Assembly: GCA_043817485.1 (NCBI GenBank)
Contig: JBDRGX010000037.1
Location: 1-29,386, forward strand
Direction of reading: 5' to 3'
DNA: 29,386 bases
Source: JBDRGX01 sp043817485 [NCBI: bacterium]
GTDB lineage: Bacteria; JBDRGX01
Part shown: positions 1 to 8,498 of the stretch, one piece after another
Position numbering within the stretch: position 1 is the stretch's first letter
Layout: every line of letters starts with the position of its first letter
Notes under the pieces: model-generated
Told to the model about the DNA's origin: nothing
What the model saw: only the letters and a program-made list of their open reading frames with translations
Database searches by the model: none
Position numbers and translations under genes: made by a program

Positions 1-848
1 ACTGGTTTTGCCCAATCACCAGAATTAGTTCTTACAGTTAAAACAGGTCCTACCATTTTAGAAGATGTTATAATTGGATAAATATCATCTAAAACTCCAC
101 CTCTATGAAATGCATCTGAAAGATTAGCAGTAGAAATTTTATTTAATAATTCTCTTATATGAGAAAAACCTATTTTTTTACTAAGATTTGTTTGTATTTT
201 AACACCACTTACAAGTGCTTTTTTAATTTGTTGTGTAGATTTTGTAGCATCTATAGATTTAGTAATAGCAGCTCCAATTACAATAATACTTGCTCCAGCA
301 TTTATTGCATCAACAATTGTTTCTGAATTTATTCCTCCTGCAATTGCTACAGGAATACTAACATTTTCTACTACCTCTTTTAATTTTTCAAAAAAAGAAA
401 TTTCTCCAGACATTTGTTCATCAATAGAAAAATGAATACCTATATAATCTACACCTAATTTTTCTACTTCTTTTGTTCTTTTTACTAAATTTTCTATACT
501 TATATTAATTAAATCAACTATTATTTTTCCACCATAATTTTTTGCTGTTTCAACACATTCTAAAATAGTAAAATCAGAAGTTGTTCCTAAAACACTTACT
601 ATATTTGCTCCAGACTTAAAAGCCATTTCAACTTCTATTCTACCAGCATCCATTGTTTTCATATCTGCTATTATTGTTTTGTTAGGAAAAATATCTCTTA
701 TTTTTCTAATAGCACCTACTCCAACACTTTTTATCAAAGGAGTACCTACTTCTAACCAATCAATCCCTCCTATTACAGATTCTTCTGCTACTTTAATTGC
801 TCGAGATAAATCAACGAAATCTAAAGCTAATTGTAAAATAGGTTTCAT
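1..848 (-). CDS. hxlA: Bifunctional 3-hexulose-6-phosphate synthase / RraA-like domain protein (C-terminus off the left edge)
   Basis: The gene is open at the left window edge; 282 complete codons are visible. The start is ATG at 848-846, preceded by a strong GGAGGGAG site. Residues 1 to about 210 form an OMP-decarboxylase-type TIM barrel with MKPILQLALDFVDLSRA, EVGTPLIKS, ADMKTMDAG and VDLINI. The KTMDAG form (not KIADAG) favours hexulose-6-phosphate synthase, which joins formaldehyde and ribulose 5-phosphate or runs in reverse, over keto-gulonate-phosphate decarboxylase. From about residue 235 an RraA-like domain starts (STANLSDAFHRGGVLDDI, then VRTNSGDWAKP), as in the bifunctional synthase/'ribonuclease regulator' proteins known from methanogens. 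No hexuloisomerase gene is visible, so it must lie elsewhere if the pathway is complete. The gene follows mtlD by 34 bases and probably ends the pfkB-mtlD-hxlA operon. The function of the RraA-like half is not established by the sequence. Confidence 0.9.
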   Translation of the reverse strand, partial: MKPILQLALDFVDLSRAIKVAEESVIGGIDWLEVGTPLIKSVGVGAIRKIRDIFPNKTIIADMKTMDAGRIEVEMAFKSGANIVSVLGTTSDFTILECVETAKNYGGKIIVDLINISIENLVKRTKEVEKLGVDYIGIHFSIDEQMSGEISFFEKLKEVVENVSIPVAIAGGINSETIVDAINAGASIIVIGAAITKSIDATKSTQQIKKALVSGVKIQTNLSKKIGFSHIRELLNKISTANLSDAFHRGGVLDDIYPIITSSKMVGPVLTVRTNSGDWAKP

Positions 849-882
849 TATCTCTCCCTCCATTTTATTTAAAAAAACAAAA

Positions 883-2067
883 TTATTTTATATATTTTTG
901 ATTTTTTTCTCTTATTATTTTTGCTAAATCACTATTCAAATCAATTTTACAAATTTTTTCCATTATCCCTTCTATTCCTTCTTTTTCACGAAGTGTTTTT
1001 AATTCTTGAGAACAAATATCATCTTCATTAAAATAATTAAACGCTAATACAATCCCAAAACAAAGATTATCAGGAATAATATTAAAAGAAAGACATAAAT
1101 TAGCAGCACCAATTAATCTATCAGAAAAACTTAATTTTCTAATAGGATCACGAGCAACTCTAAATATAGTATCACCTAAAAATTTATTTCCAAATCTTTT
1201 TATTAAATCTTCAACATGCTCAAAATGAACTTTTTCATCAAGATTATGTTTTTTTATTAAAGCTTTTCCAGTTTCATTTTTCATCACCAAAAGTACTTTT
1301 TCATATATCCATTTATCACAAATAGCATCAGCAATATAAGTATAGCCCTTATAATTTCCTAAATAAGCACATATTGCATGTCCACAGTTATGAGTATATA
1401 ATTTTCTATCAACATAAGATTGAAAATTATCTGCTGGAATTAAATGAATAATTTGTGGAATTTTTCCTTTAAATCCTTCTTTATTAACTGGTAATTCACA
1501 ATATTTTTCTACTTTAATAAGAAGTGGATTTTGTTCTTTTTCTTCTTTTGTCATAATTGGAACCATTCTTCCAATTACAGATTCTACTAATCCCAAATTT
1601 TGTTCAAGATAAGAAGTTATTTCTAATAAAGAAATTGATTTTGTTTTTAATTCTTCTAAAATACTTTTTTTATAAAATTCTTTTGCATTATAAAGATTTT
1701 CACAAATAATTATATTAAGTGGAGTTATTACTTGTTTTTTAAATCGTTCTAATAATCCAGAAGCAATTGTAGGAATAATATATTTTATAGCACCAACTCC
1801 TACTGCACTTACAATAATGTCTGAAGAAACAATTTCTTTTATAATTTTTTCTTTTTCTTGAGCAAAAATAGCTTCAATATTTGTAATTTCAATTTTTTCT
1901 GGATTTTCTCCAACAATTTCAATACAATATTTTTTTTCTTTATTTAATGAATTTATTAAATTAATGTCAACATCTATAAAAATAACTTTATATTCAGATA
2001 AAAATAATAATTGTCCTAAAAAACCTCTGCCAATATTTCCTGCTCCAAAAATTATAGCTTTTTTCAA
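883..2067 (-). CDS. mtlD: Mannitol-1-phosphate 5-dehydrogenase
   Basis: This enzyme interconverts mannitol 1-phosphate and fructose 6-phosphate with NAD(H) in the cytoplasm. The N-terminus has the Rossmann signature FGAGNIGRGFLGQL. Near residues 225-235 is the catalytic K-x4-N-x2-H motif of polyol-specific long-chain dehydrogenases, seen as KLYTHNCGHA. The length of 394 residues is typical of MtlD. Three TTG codons stand in a row at 2073, 2070 and 2067. The GGAG site ends at 2074, so only the third TTG (2067) has normal spacing, and it gives the expected MKKAIIFGAGN start. The gene lies 28 bases after the PfkB kinase and 34 before the HPS-RraA gene, so the three are probably co-transcribed as a sugar-phosphate module. 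No mannitol PTS gene is visible. Confidence 0.92.
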   Translation of the reverse strand: MKKAIIFGAGNIGRGFLGQLLFLSEYKVIFIDVDINLINSLNKEKKYCIEIVGENPEKIEITNIEAIFAQEKEKIIKEIVSSDIIVSAVGVGAIKYIIPTIASGLLERFKKQVITPLNIIICENLYNAKEFYKKSILEELKTKSISLLEITSYLEQNLGLVESVIGRMVPIMTKEEKEQNPLLIKVEKYCELPVNKEGFKGKIPQIIHLIPADNFQSYVDRKLYTHNCGHAICAYLGNYKGYTYIADAICDKWIYEKVLLVMKNETGKALIKKHNLDEKVHFEHVEDLIKRFGNKFLGDTIFRVARDPIRKLSFSDRLIGAANLCLSFNIIPDNLCFGIVLAFNYFNEDDICSQELKTLREKEGIEGIMEKICKIDLNSDLAKIIREKNQKYIK

Positions 2068-2095
2068 CAACAACTCCTTCTAAAAAAAATTTTGA

Positions 2096-3040
2096 TTAAC
2101 TTTTTATTTTAATATTATTATCTTTTATAAATTGTAAAGTTTGATTTAAACTTTTAATTCCTTTTGTAGAACCTACTTCTTGAACACATAAAGCACCTAC
2201 AGCATTAGCAAATTTTCCAGTTTTTTCTAAATTCCAACCCTTAATAATTCCCGTAAGAAATCCAGCAACAAAAGAATCTCCAGCACCAGTAGCATCAATA
2301 CATTTTACAGAATAAGAAGGGATATAAATTTCTGTATCTTTAGTTCTAATATAAGAACCTTTTATTCCCATTTTTAATCCTACAATTTTTACTCCCCAAT
2401 TAATAAAAGTTTCAGCAATTTTTTCTGGAGTTTTATGATGAGTAATTTTTTTTGCTTCTTCTATACTTGGAAGAAAAATATCTACATATTTTAAACATGG
2501 CTTAATTAATTTATCCCATTGTTTTTTATCATCCCAACAAGAATCTAAAGAAGTAATTTTTTTCATTTCTTGAACTTTTTTTAAAAGATTTTCCATTGGC
2601 TTTCCATCTAATTTAGGAAGAAGAAAAGCTCCACCTATGTGAAAAATTTTACATTCTTCAATCAATTTATAATTTATTTCTTTTAAAGAAAATTCTTGAT
2701 TAGCACCTATATAATGTAAAAATGATCTTTCTCCTTGTGAAGAAACTAATACTAATGTAGCAGAAGTAGCAATATTTTTCTTTTTAATTATTCCCCTAAT
2801 ATCTATTTTATGTGTAACAAAATAATCTTCTATAAATTTTCCAAAATTATCTTCTCCAACACATCCCATAATTCCAGTTTTAATACCAATTTTTGCTAAT
2901 CCTATTCCAGTATTAGCAGCACAACCACCAACATGTAAAGCAATACTATTTAATAAACTTAATTCACCTTTGTTTGGTAATTTTTCTACTGGTTTACCAA
3001 TAGCATCTGCTACTAAAATACCACAACAAAGAATTTCCAT
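2096..3040 (-). CDS. PfkB-family carbohydrate kinase
   Basis: This is a ribokinase/PfkB-fold sugar kinase of 314 residues. Near the N-terminus the substrate-lid region reads HVGGCAANTGIGLAKIG, and the second family signature DATGAGDSFVAGFL near residue 250 contains the catalytic Asp and anion hole. The start is ATG at 3040-3038 with an AAGGAA site. The substrate cannot be read from the sequence; fructose, ribose, adenosine and 2-keto-3-deoxygluconate kinases all share this fold. The downstream mtlD and hexulose-phosphate synthase suggest a sugar or sugar phosphate feeding the fructose 6-phosphate pool, but that is inference. A 101-base gap separates it from aroK, so it may have its own promoter or belong to the longer operon. 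Confidence 0.88.
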   Translation of the reverse strand: MEILCCGILVADAIGKPVEKLPNKGELSLLNSIALHVGGCAANTGIGLAKIGIKTGIMGCVGEDNFGKFIEDYFVTHKIDIRGIIKKKNIATSATLVLVSSQGERSFLHYIGANQEFSLKEINYKLIEECKIFHIGGAFLLPKLDGKPMENLLKKVQEMKKITSLDSCWDDKKQWDKLIKPCLKYVDIFLPSIEEAKKITHHKTPEKIAETFINWGVKIVGLKMGIKGSYIRTKDTEIYIPSYSVKCIDATGAGDSFVAGFLTGIIKGWNLEKTGKFANAVGALCVQEVGSTKGIKSLNQTLQFIKDNNIKIKS

Positions 3041-3141
3041 ATTTTTTTTCCTTATTTAAAATTATTTTTAGTATTTTTAAAAAAATATTATCTTATGCAA
3101 ATTAGCAATTACTTTCTTATCTAATTTAAAATATTTATTTT

Positions 3142-3648
3142 TCAAATTTTAATATTAAATATAATTTCATTAACAATTTCTTCAATACTTAAATTTGATG
3201 TATCTATAACAAAATCAGCAGCTTTATTATATTTTTCTTCTCTTTGAGACAAAACTTCTTGTATTTCTTCAATAAATGTTTTTTCCCCTGTTAAAGATGG
3301 TCTATCTTTACCTTTTTCAATCCTTTTAACAATAGTTTCAATATTTGCTTTAAGTAAAATTACTACTCCATTTTTTTTTAAATTTACTACATTTTCATCT
3401 TTTAAAATAACTCCGCCACCTGTATCAATAATACATTTATCTTTTTGAGAAATTTCAAAAATTATATCAGATTCCAATTCTCTAAATTTTTCCCATCCAA
3501 ATTTACTTACAATTTCTAAAATAGAAATTCCAGCTTTTTGTGTAATTAAATCATCTATATGAATTACTTCCAATTTTAATTTTTTAGATAAAACTCTACT
3601 TATAGCACTTTTTCCAGTTCCTCTATATCCAATTAAAACTATATTCAT
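3142..3648 (-). CDS. aroK: Shikimate kinase
   Basis: It phosphorylates shikimate with ATP, the fifth step of chorismate synthesis. The 168-residue protein has the P-loop GYRGTGKS at the N-terminus, the shikimate-binding Asp in HIDDLI, the GGGV motif near residue 80, DRPSL of the lid near 117, and the adenine-loop region QREEKYNKAADFVIDTS near the end. An upstream in-frame ATG at 3708 would add 20 residues that only read through aroE codons. The start at 3648 is preferred because it gives the family-standard MNIVLIGYRG N-terminus and overlaps the aroE stop as ATGA, a sign of translational coupling. An AAAGG site precedes it. Confidence 0.93.
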   Translation of the reverse strand: MNIVLIGYRGTGKSAISRVLSKKLKLEVIHIDDLITQKAGISILEIVSKFGWEKFRELESDIIFEISQKDKCIIDTGGGVILKDENVVNLKKNGVVILLKANIETIVKRIEKGKDRPSLTGEKTFIEEIQEVLSQREEKYNKAADFVIDTSNLSIEEIVNEIIFNIKI

Positions 3649-4496
3649 TTTAATGCCTTTTTTGCAGCATTTTTCATTACTTTTATTGGAGCAGAAATTC
3701 CAGTCCATTTTTCAAATTGAACCGCAGCTTGATAAATAAACATATCTAATCCAGAAATAATTTTACAACCTTTTTTTTGAGCATCTTTTAATAAACAAGT
3801 TTTTTCTGGATTATAAACAACATCAAATACTACTAAATTTTTTTTTAAATATTTTGATGGGACTAAAGTTTCTTTAACTTTTGGATACATTCCAACAGAA
3901 GTACAATTAATAAGAATATCTGTATTTTCTATTTCTTGCTTTAAAAAATCATTTGATAAAATATTTCCTTTAACTTTTACTTTAGTTTTAGATAATATAT
4001 CATTTTTTAATTGATTAACTTCTTCTTCTATAATTCCTAAAATTGTAAGTTGAGAAATTTTTTCTTTAAGAACTAATGTAAAAGCAATTGCGCGAGCAAC
4101 ACCTCCAGATCCTAAAATTAAAACTTTTTTATTATTTAATTTAACACCACATTCTTTTAAAGATTTTAAAGCACCAAAACCATCACTTGATAACCCTTTT
4201 AATTTTCCTTCTTCATTTATTATAGTATTAACAGAACCAATATATTTAGATATTTCTTCTATTTCATCTAAATATTTAATAACTTCTACTTTGTGAGGAA
4301 TAGTTACACTTAAGCCCTTGATATTTAAAGATTTAACTCCAAGTAATGCTGATTTTACATCTTTTACATTAAAAGCTGTATAAATGTAATTTAATTTTAA
4401 TTTTTTAAAAGCTGCATTATGAATAATTGGAGATAAAGAATGTTCTATTGGATCACCAATTACAGCACAAAGTTTTGTTTTAGCATTTATTTGCAA
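3645..4496 (-). CDS. aroE: Shikimate 5-dehydrogenase
   Basis: This NADP-dependent enzyme reduces 3-dehydroshikimate to shikimate. The 283-residue protein shows HSLSP (substrate binding) near residue 20, VTIPHK with the catalytic Lys near residue 70, NTI, the nucleotide loop GSGGVARA near 130, INCTSVGMYP near 200 and YNPEKT near 230. The start codon is TTG at 4496-4494, chosen because an AAGGAG site lies about six bases upstream. That ribosome site overlaps the porB stop codon (TAAGGAG), and only 10 bases separate the genes, so porB, aroE and aroK form one transcript. Its stop TGA overlaps the aroK ATG. Confidence 0.94.
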   Translation of the reverse strand: MQINAKTKLCAVIGDPIEHSLSPIIHNAAFKKLKLNYIYTAFNVKDVKSALLGVKSLNIKGLSVTIPHKVEVIKYLDEIEEISKYIGSVNTIINEEGKLKGLSSDGFGALKSLKECGVKLNNKKVLILGSGGVARAIAFTLVLKEKISQLTILGIIEEEVNQLKNDILSKTKVKVKGNILSNDFLKQEIENTDILINCTSVGMYPKVKETLVPSKYLKKNLVVFDVVYNPEKTCLLKDAQKKGCKIISGLDMFIYQAAVQFEKWTGISAPIKVMKNAAKKALK

Positions 4497-4506
4497 AATA
4501 AACTCC

Positions 4507-5427
4507 TTATTCTGCGGATCTTTTTATAAGTCTTTCCCATTCAAAATCAATATGTTTTTGAATTTCTTCAATAATATCTTCTTTTCCATTTTTAAATAAA
4601 TGAGCAAATCTACTTTGTGATTTTAACCATTCTATTACTGATTTTTTTTCCTTTGGCTGATAAGTAATTTTATATTTTCCATTTTCAAATTCATACAATG
4701 GCCAAATACAAGATTCCACTGCTAATCGTCCAATTTCAAGTGTCATTTCTTGTGGAAATCCCCAACCTAAACGACAAGGAGAAAGAATATTTATAAAAGA
4801 AGTTCCTTGAATAGAAACAGCTTTTTGAACTTTATTTGTTAAATCTTTCCAATTACCAACAATAGATTGTGCAGCATAAGAAATATTGTGAGCAATAATA
4901 CATTCAGTTAAATTTTTTTTCTGCTCTTTTTTTCCAGATGAAACAAAACCTGCTGGTGCTGTAGTAGTATTTGCTCCTTTAGGTGTAGCACCAGATCTTT
5001 GAATACCAGTATTCATATAAGCTTCATTATTATAGCAAACATAAAGAGCATTATGTCCTCTTTCAATCATTCCCGAAAGAGCTTGAAATCCTATATCATA
5101 AGTTCCACCATCTCCTCCAAAAGCTACAAATTGTATATCTTTATCTATCTTTCCCTTTTTTTTCAAATTATTATAAGCTGCTTCTATTCCAGAAATAGTA
5201 GCTCCAGCATTTTCAAACGCTGAATGAACAAAAGGCACGTTCCATGCTGTATAAGGATAAATAGTAGTTGCTACTTCTAAACAACCAGTAGCACAAGTAA
5301 CTACTACGGGCTTATTTATAGCCATTAAAACTTGTCTTACAGCAATAGAAGCAGAACAACCAGCACATAATCTATGACCTTCAGATAAAGATTCTGGTTT
5401 TTGAGATAATTCTTTTAATGTTGCCAT
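4507..5427 (-). CDS. porB: Pyruvate (2-oxoacid):ferredoxin oxidoreductase beta subunit
   Basis: This is the thiamine-diphosphate-binding beta subunit of a multi-subunit pyruvate:ferredoxin oxidoreductase, which makes acetyl-CoA, CO2 and reduced ferredoxin in anaerobes. Visible motifs are the CAGC cysteine pair near residue 22 and CATGC near 45, the ThDP/Mg site GGDGGTYDIGFQALSG followed by YNNEAYMNTG, and a further cysteine in SPCRLGW. The length of 306 residues matches archaeal-type PorB, and TGIQRSGATP is typical of the pyruvate enzyme, although another 2-oxoacid substrate is possible. The start is ATG at 5427 with an AAAGGAG site. Alpha, gamma and delta subunits, normally adjacent, are absent here. 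The gene instead heads an operon with aroE and aroK. Confidence 0.9.
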   Translation of the reverse strand: MATLKELSQKPESLSEGHRLCAGCSASIAVRQVLMAINKPVVVTCATGCLEVATTIYPYTAWNVPFVHSAFENAGATISGIEAAYNNLKKKGKIDKDIQFVAFGGDGGTYDIGFQALSGMIERGHNALYVCYNNEAYMNTGIQRSGATPKGANTTTAPAGFVSSGKKEQKKNLTECIIAHNISYAAQSIVGNWKDLTNKVQKAVSIQGTSFINILSPCRLGWGFPQEMTLEIGRLAVESCIWPLYEFENGKYKITYQPKEKKSVIEWLKSQSRFAHLFKNGKEDIIEEIQKHIDFEWERLIKRSAE

Positions 5428-5575
5428 CTAATCTATTCTCCTTTTTAATGTTATTTAATAATACAATTTTTTAATAAAATAAACATTTTTACAAAAATTC
5501 AAATTAGTTTTTTATCATAATAACCATTATACTAAAAAAAATTCATTATAGCAATATTTAAAAATATTTGTTTTT

Positions 5576-7576
5576 TTAATTTTTAAATCTAATATATTTT
5601 TCTTCTTTTTTAAAAGGTGAAAAAAAATCACCACCACCTTCATAAAATTTAGTAAAAAATTCTACAAATTGTAATCTCATTGTATGAATAAATGACCCTA
5701 AAATACTAATAAGAATAATAAATAAATGCCCTCCTACAATAACTAATAAACTCATAATTGCACAAAATAAAAAAAGAATAAATCCAATTCCTCCTTTTTC
5801 AAAAAAACTAATACCATAACTCCAAAAAACACCACCAACAATATTAATAACAGAAGCTAAAACACAACTTACTAAACCTAATGCTAATAAACGAGTATAA
5901 GATAAAATATCACCAACTATTCCCATAATCCCATATAATTTATAAATTCCTACAAGAATTCTTTTAAAACCTTTTCTTGGTCTTCCTCCAAATACAACAA
6001 TAGTTAAACAAGACATTACAAAGCAAATAAAACAAATATTTTTTGCTAAAATTAAATGAGGAGAAAAAATAGAAATAAGACATAAAAAAATACAACTTAT
6101 AATTATTACAATCCAAGGCATTTCATCAAGTAATGTATCAAGAATAAATCCATTTTTAATTTTCCATATCATTTTAATAAAAAAGCCCAATAAAATATGA
6201 ATAATTCCTAATCCTATAGCAATAATAAAAAATGTCATTGCATTTTCTATAGGATCAAAAAGCATTATTGACTTTCTAATGTTTTGTAAAAAACTTAATT
6301 GAGAAGGTAGCCCTTTAAAATCTATGCCAAAAAATCCACCAGTTAATATTCCTACAATAACAGTACTACTACTTAAAATAATAAATAAATGTAAAAACTT
6401 CTTTGCTCCTTTATCCGAAAATTTCTTTAATAAAAAAAAAGAAGCTAATAAAATCATTAATCCATATCCAGCATCAGTCATACAAAGAGCAAAAAAAAGA
6501 GCAAAAAAAGGTGCTAAAAAAGGTGTAGGATCAACCTCTTTATAATGAGGAATTCCATAAAGTTCTGTTATTATTTCAAAAGGTTTAAATAAGTTTTTAT
6601 TATTCAAATCAACTGGCGGATTTTCTTCTGGAGAAGGAGCCAAAAATAAAATTTCAGTTTCTTTAAATTGAGATAATTTTTTTATAATTGTATCAGTATT
6701 ATTTTTTTTAATCCACCCACTAATTAAAATAGATTGTTTTGTATTCGAAAAATGATATTTTATTTCTTTTTGTTTTATTATTTTACTTATATAATCAGAT
6801 TTGATCATTAATTTTATTTTATCAAAACCAAGAGATTGAGTTTCTTTTATTACTTTTTCTTTTTCTAATTTAATTTCAATAAAATTATTTTTTATTTCCT
6901 CTAAATTTTGAAAAACTGTATTTTTTTGTATTGGTAAAGTAACTTGAGTAAATCCATATTTTTTAAATATGTTTAAAAAAGAATTAAAATATTCTTTAAT
7001 AAAAATACAAAGAAAAAATATTTCTTCTTTATTTTCTGATATTACTTCAAAAATATAATTAGAAGTTATATTATTTATTTATCTAACTACTTCATCTTTA
7101 TTTTGAATAGAAAGTTTTCCTAAAAAAAATTGCATATTAGTGCTATTTTTAATTTTTTCCAATGAATCTAATGAATAAGATAGGTTTTTCCATGGAATAA
7201 GAAATTGATGAATAATATTTAAAGAACTTTCTTTTTTTTCTAAAAAATCAATTTTTTCTGAAAAATTATCTATTTTTTGTTTTATAGGTAAAAAATCATA
7301 TTTTTTTCCTGTTTCTTCAAATTCTTCTTCTTCTAATATAGGTTTTTCTTTAATCTGTTTTGTTTCAAAAGTACTAATAAATTTAATTGATTCTTCTATT
7401 TGTTTTAAATTATTTTTAAGAGATTTAATTTCATCACATTCAGAAACAGACATAGAAGAAATAGGATTAATATCTATAATTTGCACTAATTCTAAATCTT
7501 GTAAAGTATTAACAATTTTATCTTGAAGAGAAATATGAGCAAAAATATTTATTTTTTTCATTAAAGCAATAGCCAT
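5576..7576 (-). pseudogene. ntpI: V-type ATPase subunit I (a-type subunit), interrupted by one in-frame TAA
   Basis: This encodes the membrane stator subunit that forms the proton or sodium half-channels next to the rotor ring. The frame from ATG 7576 to TAA 5576 is 666 codons plus stop, close to the usual ~650, but codon 166 is TAA (7081-7079). Coding continues in the same frame without shift for 90 codons (for example FKKYGFTQVTLPIQKN) and joins the second half. The N-terminal part has the family opening MAIALMKKINIF and coiled coils. The C-terminal part has about seven membrane segments, the essential arginine in SYTRLLALGL, and the ending HTMRLQFVEFF, FYEGGGDFFSPF. The second half has an ATG at 6808 but no convincing ribosome site. 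Possible explanations are true inactivation, readthrough or a base-call error. The rotor-ring subunit K gene, usually next, is missing. Confidence 0.85.
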
Positions 7577-7808
7577 ATAATAACCTTTTTTTTAAAAATT
7601 AACACTTACATTTTTTGTTATTCAAAAATGCTTGTATATGTTTCAATCCTTATTTTTTTACTATTAACTAACTAATTTAAAATAATTTAACCACCTTAAA
7701 TCGGAAAAAATATAACATAAATCAATAATTATGTTTACTCGTGTTGTTCACTATTAAGCAATCTATAACACATCTTATCTATTTCCTATTAAATAAGCAA
7801 AAAAATGA

Positions 7809-8498
7809 CTAAATAATATTTTGGATTTTCTTTACTTTATCAAATAATTCTTCGGCTTCTTTCAACTTCTTTTCTGCCTTAACATATTGTCTTTCAAAAG
7901 ATTCTTTATATTTCTTTTCTAACAATAATATAAAATCTTTTTTATCTCGATACATAAATGGAACTTTATAATTAACTTGTAATTGGTTTTTAGGATTTAA
8001 TCGAAAACTTGTATGAATATCTTTTAATAATTCTACTTTTACATGTAAATTAGTATCTGAATACTTTTCAAAATAAATGGAGTGTTCATCATGAGCAGTA
8101 TATTCCATTAAAATAAATACGATATAAAAATGCCCATTTAACATAAATTTTATAACTTTATTTACTGTCCCTATATCAGGATTACTGTCTTCATACTTTG
8201 AATTAAATGCTTTAATATCACCCCAAATAAGTTCCTCACACCCTTTGAATTTATAATCAAATTTAATGTCAAATGGATTTTTAGTCGCTCCCTCAGAAAA
8301 ACTTTCGGCATTTGTTATATTTGTACAAATATTTGTTTTTGCATATTCAACAAATTTCTTTTCAAAAATGTTACTTATTTCAGCACCGGCTCTTGATTGG
8401 ACTCTTAAACTAATTTTATTATTCATATCATTAATAATTTTCTCAAAAATAGTGGCGATATCATTTTTTAGATTTATTTCATATTTTTCATTATTCAT
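7809..8498 (-). CDS. Putative type II restriction endonuclease
   Basis: This 229-residue protein has no family I can name with certainty. Near residues 75-100 it has PFDIKF followed about 15 residues later by EELIWGDIKAFN. That spacing fits the D...(D/E)xK core of a PD-(D/E)XK nuclease, with GDIKA as the second half. The C-terminus is a charged coiled coil (KAEKKLKEAEELFDKVKK). The start ATG at 8498 overlaps the end of the methyltransferase gene by 8 bases and has an AAGGG site inside that gene. This layout is typical of type II restriction-modification operons with the methylase first. The reading frame is intact and ends in TAG. The enzyme assignment rests mainly on position and the weak motif. 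Confidence 0.65.
   Translation of the reverse strand: MNNEKYEINLKNDIATIFEKIINDMNNKISLRVQSRAGAEISNIFEKKFVEYAKTNICTNITNAESFSEGATKNPFDIKFDYKFKGCEELIWGDIKAFNSKYEDSNPDIGTVNKVIKFMLNGHFYIVFILMEYTAHDEHSIYFEKYSDTNLHVKVELLKDIHTSFRLNPKNQLQVNYKVPFMYRDKKDFILLLEKKYKESFERQYVKAEKKLKEAEELFDKVKKIQNII

Noticed and set aside
6324-6545. Possible small plus-strand gene inside ntpI
   Set aside because: It is antisense to a conserved membrane region and shows no ribosome site or recognisable protein; the same holds for other antisense frames in the window, such as those opposite pilQ and aroE.
7640-7668. GTTTCAATCCTTATTT resembles the start of some CRISPR repeats
   Set aside because: It occurs once, with no regularly spaced copies and no cas genes nearby; the similar words near 18961 lie within coding sequence.
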